Positions 53,750 through 62,640 of a stretch of 64,000 nucleotides of DNA are shown here, piece after piece. Made by a program: the position numbers and the translations under genes. Position 1 is the first letter of the stretch. Every line of letters starts with the position of its first letter. The notes beneath the pieces were generated by a model, which saw only the letters and a program-made list of their open reading frames with translations, did not search any database and was not told the origin of the DNA. This DNA comes from Mediterranea massiliensis (GTDB lineage Bacteria; Bacteroidota; Bacteroidia; Bacteroidales; Bacteroidaceae), in assembly GCF_900128475.1 (NCBI RefSeq), contig NZ_LT635834.1, positions 97,427 to 161,426 of the forward strand, read 5' to 3'.

Positions 53750-54835
53750 ATGAGAACAGAAATAGCAACCCTCGGCGAGTTTGGCCTCATAAACCATCTG
53801 ACCGAGGGCATCCAACCCCGAAACGAATCGACCCGCTACGGTATCGGCGACGATGCCGCCGTACTCTCCTATCCTGCCGACAAGGAAGTGCTGGTCACCA
53901 CCGACCTCCTGCTCGAAGGCGTACACTTCGACCTGACCTACGTGCCTCTGAAACACCTGGGCTACAAGGCCGCCGTGGTCAACTTCTCCGACATCTACGC
54001 CATGAACGGCACTCCCAAACAGATTACCGTCTCGCTGGGTCTGTCCAAACGCTTCTGTGTGGAAGACATGGAGGAACTGTATGCCGGCATCCGCTTGGCT
54101 TGCGAATCCTACAACGTCGACATCGTAGGCGGCGACACCTGCTCGTCCTACACAGGTCTCACCATCAGCATCACCTGCATCGGTGAAGGAGAGAAGGGCA
54201 AAATCGTCTATCGCAACGGCGCCAAGGAGACCGACCTGATATGCGTCAGTGGCGACCTGGGTGCCGCCTACATGGGCCTCCAGCTGCTGGAGCGCGAGAA
54301 AGCCGTACTGAAAGGTACCGACAAAGACGTACAGCCCGACTTTGCCGGCAAGGAATATCTGCTGGAACGCCAGCTCAAGCCCGAAGCCCGCAAGGACATC
54401 ATCGAGCGGCTACGTGAAGCCGGCGTACAGCCCACAGCCATGATGGATATCTCCGACGGCCTCTCCTCCGAACTGATGCACATCTGCTCGCAGAGCAAGG
54501 TAGGTTGCCGCGTCTACGAAGAGCACATCCCCATCGACTATCAGACAGCTGTTATGGCCGAAGAGTTCAACATGAACCTCACGACCTGTGCCCTGAACGG
54601 TGGCGAAGACTACGAACTGCTGTTCACCGTCCCCATTGCCGACCATGAAAAGGTTTCAGAAATGGAAGGTGTCAAGCTGATTGGCCATATCATCAAGCCC
54701 GAGCTGGGCTGCGCCCTCATTACCCGAGACGGCCAGGAATTCGAACTGAAGGCCCAGGGATGGAACCCTTTGAAAGACGGCGGCAACCTGACGTATTCGT
54801 CTGCCACCGAAGCAACAGCAGAAGAAGAAAAATAA
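53750..54835 (+). CDS. thiL: Thiamine-monophosphate kinase
   Basis: Final step of thiamine diphosphate synthesis, ATP-dependent phosphorylation of thiamine monophosphate. The family signature GIGDDAAVL, the following TTDLLLEGVHFDLTYV, GGDTCSSYTGL and MMDISDGLSSELMHI are present; these acidic residues bind metal and ATP. The ATG at 53750 (MRTEIATLGEFGLI) gives 361 residues and lies 32 bases after the punA stop. Last gene of the sppA operon, closed by a terminator. Confidence 0.95.
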   Translation: MRTEIATLGEFGLINHLTEGIQPRNESTRYGIGDDAAVLSYPADKEVLVTTDLLLEGVHFDLTYVPLKHLGYKAAVVNFSDIYAMNGTPKQITVSLGLSKRFCVEDMEELYAGIRLACESYNVDIVGGDTCSSYTGLTISITCIGEGEKGKIVYRNGAKETDLICVSGDLGAAYMGLQLLEREKAVLKGTDKDVQPDFAGKEYLLERQLKPEARKDIIERLREAGVQPTAMMDISDGLSSELMHICSQSKVGCRVYEEHIPIDYQTAVMAEEFNMNLTTCALNGGEDYELLFTVPIADHEKVSEMEGVKLIGHIIKPELGCALITRDGQEFELKAQGWNPLKDGGNLTYSSATEATAEEEK

Positions 54836-54856
54836 AATTCATTTTTTTCATCGTAC

Positions 54857-54908
54857 AAAAGCACTGATAGTAAGACAAGTAGCCTTCTATCCGTGCTTTT
54901 TTATTTTC
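54857..54908 (+). terminator. Terminator of the sppA operon
   Basis: Stem AAAAGCAC.GATAG / CTATC.GTGCTTTT with a 17-base loop, followed by TTATTTT. Confidence 0.75.
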
Positions 54909-54915
54909 AAAGCCC

Positions 54916-54945
54916 TTGCACAGTCCAAAACTTTCACTACCTTTG
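54916..54945 (+). promoter_or_regulatory. tRNA-Phe promoter
   Basis: -33 TTG (54916-54918) and -7 TACCTTTG (54938-54945) separated by 19 bases, the Bacteroidetes optimum; transcription should begin about 15 bases before the mature 5' end. Confidence 0.75.
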
Positions 54946-54966
54946 CAACCGCAAACTAACAGCGAT

Positions 54967-55039
54967 GGTGTCATAGCTCAGTTGGTAGAGCAAAGGACTG
55001 AAAATCCTTGTGTCCCCGGTTCGATTCCTGGTGACACCA
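54967..55039 (+). tRNA. tRNA-Phe (anticodon GAA)
   Basis: A 73-nt cloverleaf: acceptor GGTGTCA / TGACACC, D arm GCTCAGTTGGTAGAGC, anticodon loop with GAA in GGACTGAAAATCC, T arm CCCGG-TTCGATT-CCTGG with a wobble pair, discriminator A. The 3' CCA is not encoded. Flanked by its own promoter and terminator. Confidence 0.97.
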
Positions 55040-55052
55040 CTTAAATGAACAA

Positions 55053-55090
55053 ACCCATTGGGACACAAAATCCAATGGGCTTCTTTTTTC
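55053..55090 (+). terminator. Terminator of tRNA-Phe
   Basis: Stem CCCATTGG / CCAATGGG with a 10-base loop, followed by CTTCTTTTTT. Confidence 0.85.
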
Positions 55091-55106
55091 CCCAAGCCCT
55101 CATCAT

Positions 55107-55523
55107 TTATTTTAAAAGCATAAGAATGCTTCCACAAGTAATGAATAGCGCTCCAATGATGACCCGAGGAGTGGCAGGCTCTTTCAGAAACAGAAAGGAG
55201 AGGCAAATGGTCATCACTACACTCAACTTGTCAACAGGAGCTACACGCGAAACATCACCCGTCTGCAAAGCCTTGAAATAGAAAAGCCAAGACAGGCCAG
55301 TAGCCGCTCCCGACAATACAAGGAATAACCACGTATGGGTACTCACTTCCCTGATACTGGCTATCTGACGTTCACAACAGACAATACCCCACGTTATTAT
55401 CAAAATGACAGTCGTTCGGATGGCCGTAGCCAAATCGGAATTGATATCCTTTACACCAATCTTGGCAAAGACTGCCGTCAAAGCCGCAAAGAAAGCCGAC
55501 AACAAAGCATAATATTTCCACAT
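55107..55523 (-). CDS. Half-size EamA/DMT transporter
   Basis: A 138-residue membrane protein equal to one EamA repeat, about five helices (LLSAFFAALTAVFAKIGV, IRTTVILIITWGIVCCERQ, TWLFLVLSGAATGLSWLFYFKALQ, SVVMTICLSFLFLKE, IIGALFITCGSILMLL). Full drug/metabolite transporters have two repeats in one chain, so this should act as a dimer or with a partner. The substrate is unknown. The C-terminal end points toward the tRNA-Phe terminator. Confidence 0.85.
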   Translation of the reverse strand: MWKYYALLSAFFAALTAVFAKIGVKDINSDLATAIRTTVILIITWGIVCCERQIASIREVSTHTWLFLVLSGAATGLSWLFYFKALQTGDVSRVAPVDKLSVVMTICLSFLFLKEPATPRVIIGALFITCGSILMLLK

Positions 55524-55646
55524 TTCTTTACTCCTTTATTTCATTCCATCTCTTCCAACTCCAACAAATGAATCCTCTGACTGACAACATCCGAATTCCA
55601 CTCTGCCAGTAATACATTTCTCAGAGACTTAACAGAGATGAGGCTT

Positions 55647-58600
55647 CTATTTTAAATGGTCTATGAACAACAACAGACGGTTGGTGATGTTCACGTCACT
55701 GACTCCGCTGTCAAAGTCCAAAGAGAGCATATTCAGTTCGGGAATAACAGACTTGATCCGTTTTTCGATGCCCTTGGACACAATATGGTTGGCAATGCAC
55801 CCGAAAGGCTGCAAACTGACGACATTGTATATCCCCTGACGGGCATACGACAGGATTTCGGCCGGAAGCAGCCAACCTTCGCCAAACTGGGCATTCAAAG
55901 AGATAACCTTCTTGGCCTCGTCAGCCTCCTCAAAAATATCCTTGAACGGATTGAAATAGCGGAACTCGCTTCCCACTTTGTTGAACTTTTCAATCTGGCG
56001 GCCCACCATCTTATAGGCGAGCTTATAGACAAAATCGGGCAGGAACTGTTGCTGGATGCACGACTCCACCCGGACCTTCCTGTTCACAAAGTTTTGCATG
56101 AAGAAGTCGGCAAGCACCGAAGGAACGACCTCTATCCCCTGCTCCGTCAGCCACTCGATGACATTCTTTTGGGCAAAGGGATTGAACTTCAAGAATATCT
56201 CTCCCACAACGCCCACTTTCGGGCAATCCAAGTCCCGGCAAATGTCGTTGAACTGGCGGGCAGCCCCTGACAAGCGGCCCAACAGGTCCTTCGTCTGATA
56301 CTTCAATATCAGTTCCTCCCCTTCCTGCAAGTAACGGTCGCGCAAACGGGCAGCCTGCCCCGCTTCCTTTTCACGGACAACGGCAGCATAATAGAACTTC
56401 GAAATGCAGTCGCTGTACAGAACGGCACGCAACGCAACCGGCAGCATCTTCAGCCAATTGACACGGAAACTCGGCTGACGGCTGTCCAACGAACTGCCGA
56501 AGGTAAGCGAGATAACAGGAACCGACGGATAGCCGGCCTCTTCCAGCGCCTTCTTGATCAGCGAGATATAATTGCTGGCCCTACATTGGCCTCCGGTCTG
56601 CGTCATGGCTACAATCGTCTGTGCTGGATCATATTTGCCACTCTTGAAAGCCTTGACAACGTCGCCCACAATCAGCGTGGCCGGATAGCACACTTCGTTG
56701 TTGGCATACTTCAGCCCCCATTCACAGGACTCCATATTGCTGAGGGGCAGATTGTCGACATCATACCCCGCCAAACGCATGAAGGCAGGAATCAGCGGTG
56801 AAATGAATGGAGTGAAGTATGGTACCAGTATTTTCTTGGTACGCAGGTCATGGTAGCTGACCGACGCACCCACCCCGCCTTCCTCCTTCTTCCGAGGGAG
56901 AACCTGACGTTCTCCGGACAGCTTCATGCTCTCTATGAGCGAACGGACCCTCAGCTTCATCGAACCGATGTTGTTGATGTCGTCCAGCTTGAGCAGGGTG
57001 AACGGCTTTCCGCTGCGTATCAGGATATCACGAACCTCGTCGACCAGAAATGCATCGGGACCACAGCCGAAGGAAGTCATTTCCACAAACTGGACATCAC
57101 TGCCCTGGACAGCACACCACTGGGCAGCCTTCAGAATGCGGTTCGGATAGGACCATTGCGGCAGGAAATGCACATCACCTTCCACCTGCGTGGCCTGATC
57201 GCGAACGATATCATCGGTAATCACATCAATGCCCATCTCCGCAAGGATATCCGATATCTTGTGCTGGATCAGCATGTCCGCATGATAAGGACGACCGGCC
57301 AGCAGTACCGTCCGACGGCCCTTCCGGCGGCTCTCTTCCAACAAATGCCCGTCATGTTCGGCCAGCGAATGGCCGAAAGCCTCCTGCTCGTCCATTGCTT
57401 TGGCGAAAGCCTCCTTGACGGCTGCCTCCCCTACTCCCAACCCTTTCAGATAGTTGAGGCATTGCCTGTACAGCAGCTTGGAATCCTTGAACGAGATGGC
57501 GGGCGAATCGATGGGGATACCCGTACCTTGCACACTCTTGATGACTTCCGAATAGCCGGTCACTACCGGGCAGTTGTAGCTGTTCTGCTCGTTCCCTTTC
57601 CGTTCAAAGATGACGAAAGGAAGGAAGATACGGTCTACCCCGCGATCCATCAGGTTCTGCACATGGGCATGTACCAGCTTGGCCGGGAAACAGATGTTGT
57701 CGGACATCACCATGCGCGCACTCCGTTCATAGGCCTTGAAGTCCGAATCGTCGGACAAGCATACCTGTATGCCGCAAGCGGTGAACAGCGTGTGCCAGAA
57801 GGGGAAGTTTTCGTACATGTTCAGGCTGCGCGGGATGCCGAGGGTCAGCACAGGATACTCCACCTGCCGGGCCGCACGGCCGAAAAGCAAATCGTTCTTG
57901 AAGTGATAGGCATTCGCGCCCGGCTCTTCCTTGGCTCCATTGGTAAACACCTTCTCGCACCGGTTGCCCGAATAATAGTCCTTGCCGTTGGCAAAGCGGT
58001 AACGGAACACCTGACACTGATTGTTGCACCCCCGGCAATGCAGTTCGTGCGTCGAATAGTCGGCCTGCGACAGGATATCGTCCAGCGACATTTCCCGCTT
58101 CCCATACCGGCGGGCATACAGGGCGCAACCGAAGGCCCCCATCAGCTCGGGGATGTCGCACCGAATGACCTCCGCACCTGTCAGCAGCTCGAGCGCACGG
58201 ACCACCGCGTCGTTGCGCATGGTTCCACCCTGCACCACGATGTGCCGTCCCAACTCCGAAACGTCCTTCAGTTTCAGTACTTTGTAGAGACAGTTCTTCA
58301 CGACCGAATAGGCCAGACCGGCAGCGATGTCGTCTACCGTCGCCCCTTCGCGGAGCACCTGCTTCACCTTGGAGTTCATGAACACGGTACACCGCGAACC
58401 CAGGTCGCAAGGACGGGCGGAACGGCAGGCCGCCGAAGCGAAGTCGTGCGCCGTATAGCCCAGGGTATTGGCAAACGTCTCGATGAACGAGCCGCACCCC
58501 GACGAACAGGCTTCGTTAATTTCGATGCGGTTGATGATGCCGTTGTCCACAAAGATGGCCTTCATGTCCTGGCCGCCAATGTCGAGGATGAAGGAAACAT

Positions 58601-59846
58601 CCCGGTCCAGGTAGTGGGCAGCCACGTAATGGGCAATGGTCTCCACGATGCCGGCATCCAGCTGGAAAGCGGCCTTTATTAGGTCTTCACCATAGCCGGT
58701 GGAGCAACTGCCCTTGATATGCAAGACGGCACCCAGCTCACGGCACCGGTCCTTGAGCAAGGTCAAACCATCGGCTACCGTCTCGATGGCATGCCCGCCA
58801 TTAGGTTTATAATAGGAAAACAGGATATTGCCATCCGAATCAATCACAACAATCTTCGTAGTCGTCGAACCTGAATCAATGCCCAGAAACACATCCTGGA
58901 CACCCTCACGCAAGGAAGCCCGACCGATGCGATGGGAAGAGATGCGCTTCTCCCAGCCGGCATAGTCACCAGCACCGGAGAATACGGGCTTCAGGCCGCA
59001 AGGATGGTCTGCCGCCGCAGACGCTTCGGACAGACGGGCTATCAGGGCCGACAATTTGAAGGTTTCGTTTTCCTCTCCCCGCGACAAGGCAGCCCCCGTA
59101 GCAGGCAGCAAGGTACCGTTGGCCGGAAGCACCATTTCGTCCTCGCGCAGATGGAGGTATTCGGCAAAAGCCTTGCGAAGCGCAGGGATGAAGGTCAGCG
59201 GACCACCGCAGAACAGGACCGGCGCCTTGATGTCCCATCCATGGGCCAGCGTCATCACCGTCTGGACGGCCACGGCATGGAAGATGGAGGCCGCGATGTC
59301 TTCACGGCTGACGTTCCTGGCCACCAGATTCTGGATATCGGTCTTGCAAAAGACTCCACAACGCGAAGCGATCGGATAGATACGCCCGGCCTTCAAGGCC
59401 AGCCGGTTGAGTTCGTCGACATCGGTACCCAGAATGACGGCCATCTGGTCGATGAACGCCCCTGTCCCTCCGGCACAGTTGCCGTTCATGCGCAGATCGG
59501 CCGCTTCGCCGTGTTCGAAGAAGACAATCTTGGCATCCTCTCCTCCGATGTCGATCATGGACGCTACCTGCGGATAATCCTGCTGGATAGCCTTCGTGGC
59601 GGCCACCACTTCCTGAATGAAAGGGATTGAGTGACGCTCGGACATACCCATGCCTACCGAACCGGTAATGCACGCACAGGCCTCCACATCGCCCTGCTCC
59701 TGCAACAGCTCGCCAAGCATATCTGCAACAACCTCACGGGCTCTGGCATGGTGTCTTTTATACCTTGAAAAACATACACTTCCCTGCTCGTCCAACGCGA
59801 CGACCTTCACCGTCGTCGAACCTACATCAATACCTATCTTACGCAT
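55647..59846 (-). CDS. Giant 2-hydroxyacyl-CoA dehydratase activase fusion
   Basis: A 1399-residue cytoplasmic protein fusing two BadF/HgdC-type ASKHA ATPase domains to the CoA-enzyme-activase (DUF2229) and HgdB-like region. Domain 1 (about 1-260) has GIDVGSTTVK, IDIGGEDAK, NCAGGTGAF (Cys124) and SRCGVFCKTD (Cys163); domain 2 (about 318-590) repeats GIDSGSTTTK, DIGGQDMKA, ACSSGCGSF (Cys447) and SRCTVF (Cys486), so the [4Fe-4S]-binding Cys pairs are kept in both. The rest (about 600-1399) includes CRGCNNQC, PYHADMLIQHKISDI and FGCGPDAFLVDE. HgdC-type activators pass ATP-driven electrons to dehydratases; the actual target of these long fusions is unknown. No dehydratase genes are nearby. Confidence 0.88.
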   Translation of the reverse strand: MRKIGIDVGSTTVKVVALDEQGSVCFSRYKRHHARAREVVADMLGELLQEQGDVEACACITGSVGMGMSERHSIPFIQEVVAATKAIQQDYPQVASMIDIGGEDAKIVFFEHGEAADLRMNGNCAGGTGAFIDQMAVILGTDVDELNRLALKAGRIYPIASRCGVFCKTDIQNLVARNVSREDIAASIFHAVAVQTVMTLAHGWDIKAPVLFCGGPLTFIPALRKAFAEYLHLREDEMVLPANGTLLPATGAALSRGEENETFKLSALIARLSEASAAADHPCGLKPVFSGAGDYAGWEKRISSHRIGRASLREGVQDVFLGIDSGSTTTKIVVIDSDGNILFSYYKPNGGHAIETVADGLTLLKDRCRELGAVLHIKGSCSTGYGEDLIKAAFQLDAGIVETIAHYVAAHYLDRDVSFILDIGGQDMKAIFVDNGIINRIEINEACSSGCGSFIETFANTLGYTAHDFASAACRSARPCDLGSRCTVFMNSKVKQVLREGATVDDIAAGLAYSVVKNCLYKVLKLKDVSELGRHIVVQGGTMRNDAVVRALELLTGAEVIRCDIPELMGAFGCALYARRYGKREMSLDDILSQADYSTHELHCRGCNNQCQVFRYRFANGKDYYSGNRCEKVFTNGAKEEPGANAYHFKNDLLFGRAARQVEYPVLTLGIPRSLNMYENFPFWHTLFTACGIQVCLSDDSDFKAYERSARMVMSDNICFPAKLVHAHVQNLMDRGVDRIFLPFVIFERKGNEQNSYNCPVVTGYSEVIKSVQGTGIPIDSPAISFKDSKLLYRQCLNYLKGLGVGEAAVKEAFAKAMDEQEAFGHSLAEHDGHLLEESRRKGRRTVLLAGRPYHADMLIQHKISDILAEMGIDVITDDIVRDQATQVEGDVHFLPQWSYPNRILKAAQWCAVQGSDVQFVEMTSFGCGPDAFLVDEVRDILIRSGKPFTLLKLDDINNIGSMKLRVRSLIESMKLSGERQVLPRKKEEGGVGASVSYHDLRTKKILVPYFTPFISPLIPAFMRLAGYDVDNLPLSNMESCEWGLKYANNEVCYPATLIVGDVVKAFKSGKYDPAQTIVAMTQTGGQCRASNYISLIKKALEEAGYPSVPVISLTFGSSLDSRQPSFRVNWLKMLPVALRAVLYSDCISKFYYAAVVREKEAGQAARLRDRYLQEGEELILKYQTKDLLGRLSGAARQFNDICRDLDCPKVGVVGEIFLKFNPFAQKNVIEWLTEQGIEVVPSVLADFFMQNFVNRKVRVESCIQQQFLPDFVYKLAYKMVGRQIEKFNKVGSEFRYFNPFKDIFEEADEAKKVISLNAQFGEGWLLPAEILSYARQGIYNVVSLQPFGCIANHIVSKGIEKRIKSVIPELNMLSLDFDSGVSDVNITNRLLLFIDHLK

Positions 59847-59879
59847 ACTCTCCTTCGTGTTTTACACTCTTGTCGGATG

Positions 59880-59887
59880 CAAAAGTA
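59880..59887 (-). promoter_or_regulatory. -7 box before the activase fusion
   Basis: Leftward TACTTTTG fits TAnnTTTG, 34 bases before the ATG at 59846. Confidence 0.5.
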
Positions 59888-59936
59888 AAGAAGATGTACG
59901 AGACCGGACGGGCAGCGAAACGTCTCTTAACATTAT

Positions 59937-60596
59937 TTATTTTTCCGCCGTCCCGGCATCGGGCAGCAGAGACTCCAGGCTGTCCATGACCAGCCGGTGG
60001 GGATAGGCGGACAGCTCTTCGGCCGTGGTCACGCCGTGGGTCACGCCAGCGAAGCTGACGCCTGCCGCCCGGGCCGTCTCGGCATCGACCGCACTGTCGC
60101 CCACATAGAGCACCTCTTCGCGGGAGACCTGCAGGCGGTCCAACGCCATCAGCACTCCCTCGGGCGAAGGCTTGGCGGCCGACACGTCCTCGCCGCCCAC
60201 GATGATGTCGAACACATCGTCCAGTCCCCGGGCCACGAGCAGTTCGCGGATGCGGTAGCGGTACTTGGTGGAGATGATACCCACCCTCGCCCCGGCGGCC
60301 TTCAGGCGGCGGAGCACACCGGCCGTCTCAGGGAAGAGCACCGTGTTGGCCGTCATGCAGCCGTCGGCTTCCTTCACATACTGACGGCGGAACTCGGCCA
60401 GGCGGCCGGCATCGGTCACACCCGTCAGCAGGGCAAAGGAGTCTTCCAGCGTCTTGCCGATGGTGCGCCTGATGTCGTCGTCCGTCGGCGAGGTATAGCC
60501 ATGGCGGTCCAGCACACGGCGATAGCACATGACGATGCCCCGCGACGAGTCGGCCAGCGTATAGTCGAAGTCAAACAGATAAACCTTGTATTCCAT
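59937..60596 (-). CDS. HAD-superfamily phosphatase (PGP/PpaX-like)
   Basis: A 219-residue HAD hydrolase with cap subdomain type C1. The catalytic motif I is LFDFDYTLADSS (Asp nucleophile and Asp+2), motif II lies in VGIISTKYRYRI, motif III Lys in GGEDVSAAKPSPEGVL and motif IV in LYVGDSAVDAETA. It resembles phosphoglycolate phosphatase and pyrophosphatase PpaX; the substrate cannot be told from sequence. It starts 17 bases after the aminotransferase stop on the same strand, so the two are co-transcribed. Confidence 0.88.
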   Translation of the reverse strand: MEYKVYLFDFDYTLADSSRGIVMCYRRVLDRHGYTSPTDDDIRRTIGKTLEDSFALLTGVTDAGRLAEFRRQYVKEADGCMTANTVLFPETAGVLRRLKAAGARVGIISTKYRYRIRELLVARGLDDVFDIIVGGEDVSAAKPSPEGVLMALDRLQVSREEVLYVGDSAVDAETARAAGVSFAGVTHGVTTAEELSAYPHRLVMDSLESLLPDAGTAEK

Positions 60597-60613
60597 CTTT
60601 CCTTCCAGTCAGG

Positions 60614-61783
60614 TTAGCGCATGTTCACCGCCATCTCCAGCTGTTGCAGGGCCTTGCGGAGCTGCTGGCGCGGGCAGCCCACGTTGAGCCTCATGAAGCC
60701 TCGTCCGGGCTCGCCGAACATGGTGCCCGAGTTCAGGGCCAGGCGGGCCTTGTCGGCAAATAGATGCTCCAGCTCCTCCTGGCCGAGTCCTAGGGCACGG
60801 CAGTCGAGGAAGATGAGGTAGGAAGCCTGCGGGCGTATCATGCCGATGAAGGGGATGTGTTCCTTCAGATAGGTCTCGGTAAAGTCGATGTTGCCCTGGA
60901 TATAGGCCAGCACCTGCTCCAGCCACTCCTCGCCATGCTCGAAGGCGGCCTTGCAGCCGATGTAGGCAAAGAGATGCCCCTCGCTGAACTCGCCCGCCTC
61001 CATGAAGGCCTGGAAGCGTTCGCGCAGGCCGTCGTCGGGCACGATGGCAAAGGAGCTCTGCACACCGGGCATGTTGAACGTCTTGCTGGGTGCCATGAAG
61101 GTAACGGAGTTCGATGCGGCGGCCTCGCTCACCGTGGCAAAGGGATGATGCTTGTAGGGCGGCAAGGTGAGGTCGGCATGGATTTCGTCGGAGATGACCA
61201 GCGTACCGCTTTCCCGGCAGATGTCGGCTATCCGGCGCAGCTCGTCCACCGTCCACACGCGTCCGCCGGGATTGTGGGGATTGCAAAGGATGAGCGCCTT
61301 GCAGCCCTGCACATCACGGCGCAGACGGTCGAAGTCGATGTGATAATGCCCGTCGCGCAGGTCGAGCGGCGAACGCACCGCTTCACGCTTCAGGCGTTCG
61401 GTGACGAGGAAGAAGGGATGATAGACAGGAGTCATCACCAGCACCTTGTCGTCCGGCTGCGTGAAGCACAGCAGGGCAAAGGCCTGTCCGCGCACGATGC
61501 CCGGCACGAACGTCAGCCACTCGGGTCGCACGTCCCACTGGTGACGCTTCTGCACCCAGCGGCAGATGGTGGTGTCCCAGCCCTCGCAGGCCGACGTATA
61601 GCCCAGCACCTCGTGGTCCAGCCTGCGGCGCAGGGCCTCCATCACAAAAGGCGGCGTGCGGAAGTCCATGTCGGCCACCCACATGGCCGTCAGGTCGTCG
61701 CGTCCCCATACACTCTTCATGCCGTCCCACTTCACCGAATCGGTGCCGCGACGGTCAATCACTTCGTCAAAATTGTAAATCAT
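60614..61783 (-). CDS. MalY/PatB-type PLP aminotransferase (cystathionine beta-lyase-like)
   Basis: Fold-type I PLP enzyme, 389 residues, of the MalY/PatB class with C-S beta-lyase activity in known members. The opening NFDEVIDRRGTDSVKWDGM, the MWVADMDFRTPP segment, NPHNPGGRVWTVDEL, DEIHADLTL and the PLP-Lys in APSKTFNMPGVQSS (the Lys of SKTFN) are characteristic; LNVGCPRQQLRKAL holds the C-terminal substrate Arg region. It may release sulfur or thiols from cystathionine-type compounds. First gene of an operon with the HAD phosphatase; a repeat array lies about 100 bases upstream of its start. Confidence 0.88.
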   Translation of the reverse strand: MIYNFDEVIDRRGTDSVKWDGMKSVWGRDDLTAMWVADMDFRTPPFVMEALRRRLDHEVLGYTSACEGWDTTICRWVQKRHQWDVRPEWLTFVPGIVRGQAFALLCFTQPDDKVLVMTPVYHPFFLVTERLKREAVRSPLDLRDGHYHIDFDRLRRDVQGCKALILCNPHNPGGRVWTVDELRRIADICRESGTLVISDEIHADLTLPPYKHHPFATVSEAAASNSVTFMAPSKTFNMPGVQSSFAIVPDDGLRERFQAFMEAGEFSEGHLFAYIGCKAAFEHGEEWLEQVLAYIQGNIDFTETYLKEHIPFIGMIRPQASYLIFLDCRALGLGQEELEHLFADKARLALNSGTMFGEPGRGFMRLNVGCPRQQLRKALQQLEMAVNMR

Positions 61784-61885
61784 TTTCCAACTCTTTTTAT
61801 CGGGTGCCGCACAAGCAGTACCTTCTGTTCATATTTATATTAATAACCTGATAATCAGCACTCATTTTTTCAGGTCACATTTCCC

Positions 61886-62000
61886 GAAAACCTGAAAGGT
61901 CTTCAGGCCTGACCTGAAAGGTCTTCAGGTATGGACTGAAGGGTCTTCAGGCAGGGACTGAAAGGTCTTCAGGTAGTACCTGAAAAACGCCTGAAAACAT
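61886..62000. repeat. Phased palindrome array, 22-bp step, five units
   Basis: AAAGG/AAGGG/AAAAA anchors at 61895, 61917, 61939, 61961 and 61983 are exactly 22 bases apart. Units 1-4 are hairpins with stem CTGAA/TTCAG (up to 7 bp, ACCTGAA/TTCAGGT) and the constant 5-nt loop AGGTC or GGGTC. It lies between the aminotransferase start and the CPBP protease stop. Confidence 0.86.
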
Positions 62001-62025
62001 TTATAAAACTTTCTGCCACACTTCA

Positions 62026-62640
62026 TCAGATGGGAAACCAGATGAACACCGCCGCATCCCACACGGCATGGGACACGATGATGGCCCACATGCGCCGCGG
62101 ACAGAGACGGTAAAGGCCGCCCCACACCACGCCGGCTACCAGCGCAGCCATCACCAGCATGAAGTTGCACGAAGCGGCATGCACCAGCGCATAGATCAAG
62201 GTCGTCACCACGAAGCCCGCATCGGGACTCCAACGGCGGGAGAGCGCGCGCTGGACGTAGCCCCGCCAGAAGATTTCCTCGGCCGGACCGATCAGTACCA
62301 GCATCAGGACGGCAAGCAGCCAGGGCGACTCGCCCGCCTTCATGCCATAAATCAGATTGACCTGCGGACGGGCAAAGTCGAAAAGCCACGACGACACCTT
62401 GTCGCCCGTCCAGAAGACACCCCACAGCACGGCAGCGATGCCCACACCCAGCAGCAGGTCCTTCCAGCCGCCGTCCGCCTCGCGCCGCCACCCGGCATCC
62501 AGTCGGAGCGACAGCACGGAGAGGGTCAGGGCCGAGAGGGTCATCATCAGCCAGAAGTTGACATGCGGCGCCGTCAGGGGCGAGAACATCACCGCCCACA
62601 GCACGGCGGCCAACAGGATGGGAAACACCAGCTTCTTCAT
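62026..62640 (-). CDS. CPBP-family intramembrane protease
   Basis: A 204-residue membrane protein with about six to seven hydrophobic segments and the ABI/CAAX-protease motif: EE in GPAEEIFWRGYVQRAL, the first His in IYALVHAASCNF and the second in SHAVWDAAVF. Such proteins are glutamic-type intramembrane proteases related to Rce1; bacterial substrates are usually unknown. The start at 62640 overlaps the stop of menA by four bases (ATGA), so it is translated with menA; a functional link is not obvious. Confidence 0.88.
   Translation of the reverse strand: MKKLVFPILLAAVLWAVMFSPLTAPHVNFWLMMTLSALTLSVLSLRLDAGWRREADGGWKDLLLGVGIAAVLWGVFWTGDKVSSWLFDFARPQVNLIYGMKAGESPWLLAVLMLVLIGPAEEIFWRGYVQRALSRRWSPDAGFVVTTLIYALVHAASCNFMLVMAALVAGVVWGGLYRLCPRRMWAIIVSHAVWDAAVFIWFPI

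Noticed and set aside
55045..55281. Small rightward ORF starting in the tRNA-Phe terminator
   Set aside because: Its first codons are the terminator stem and the rest is antisense to the EamA gene.
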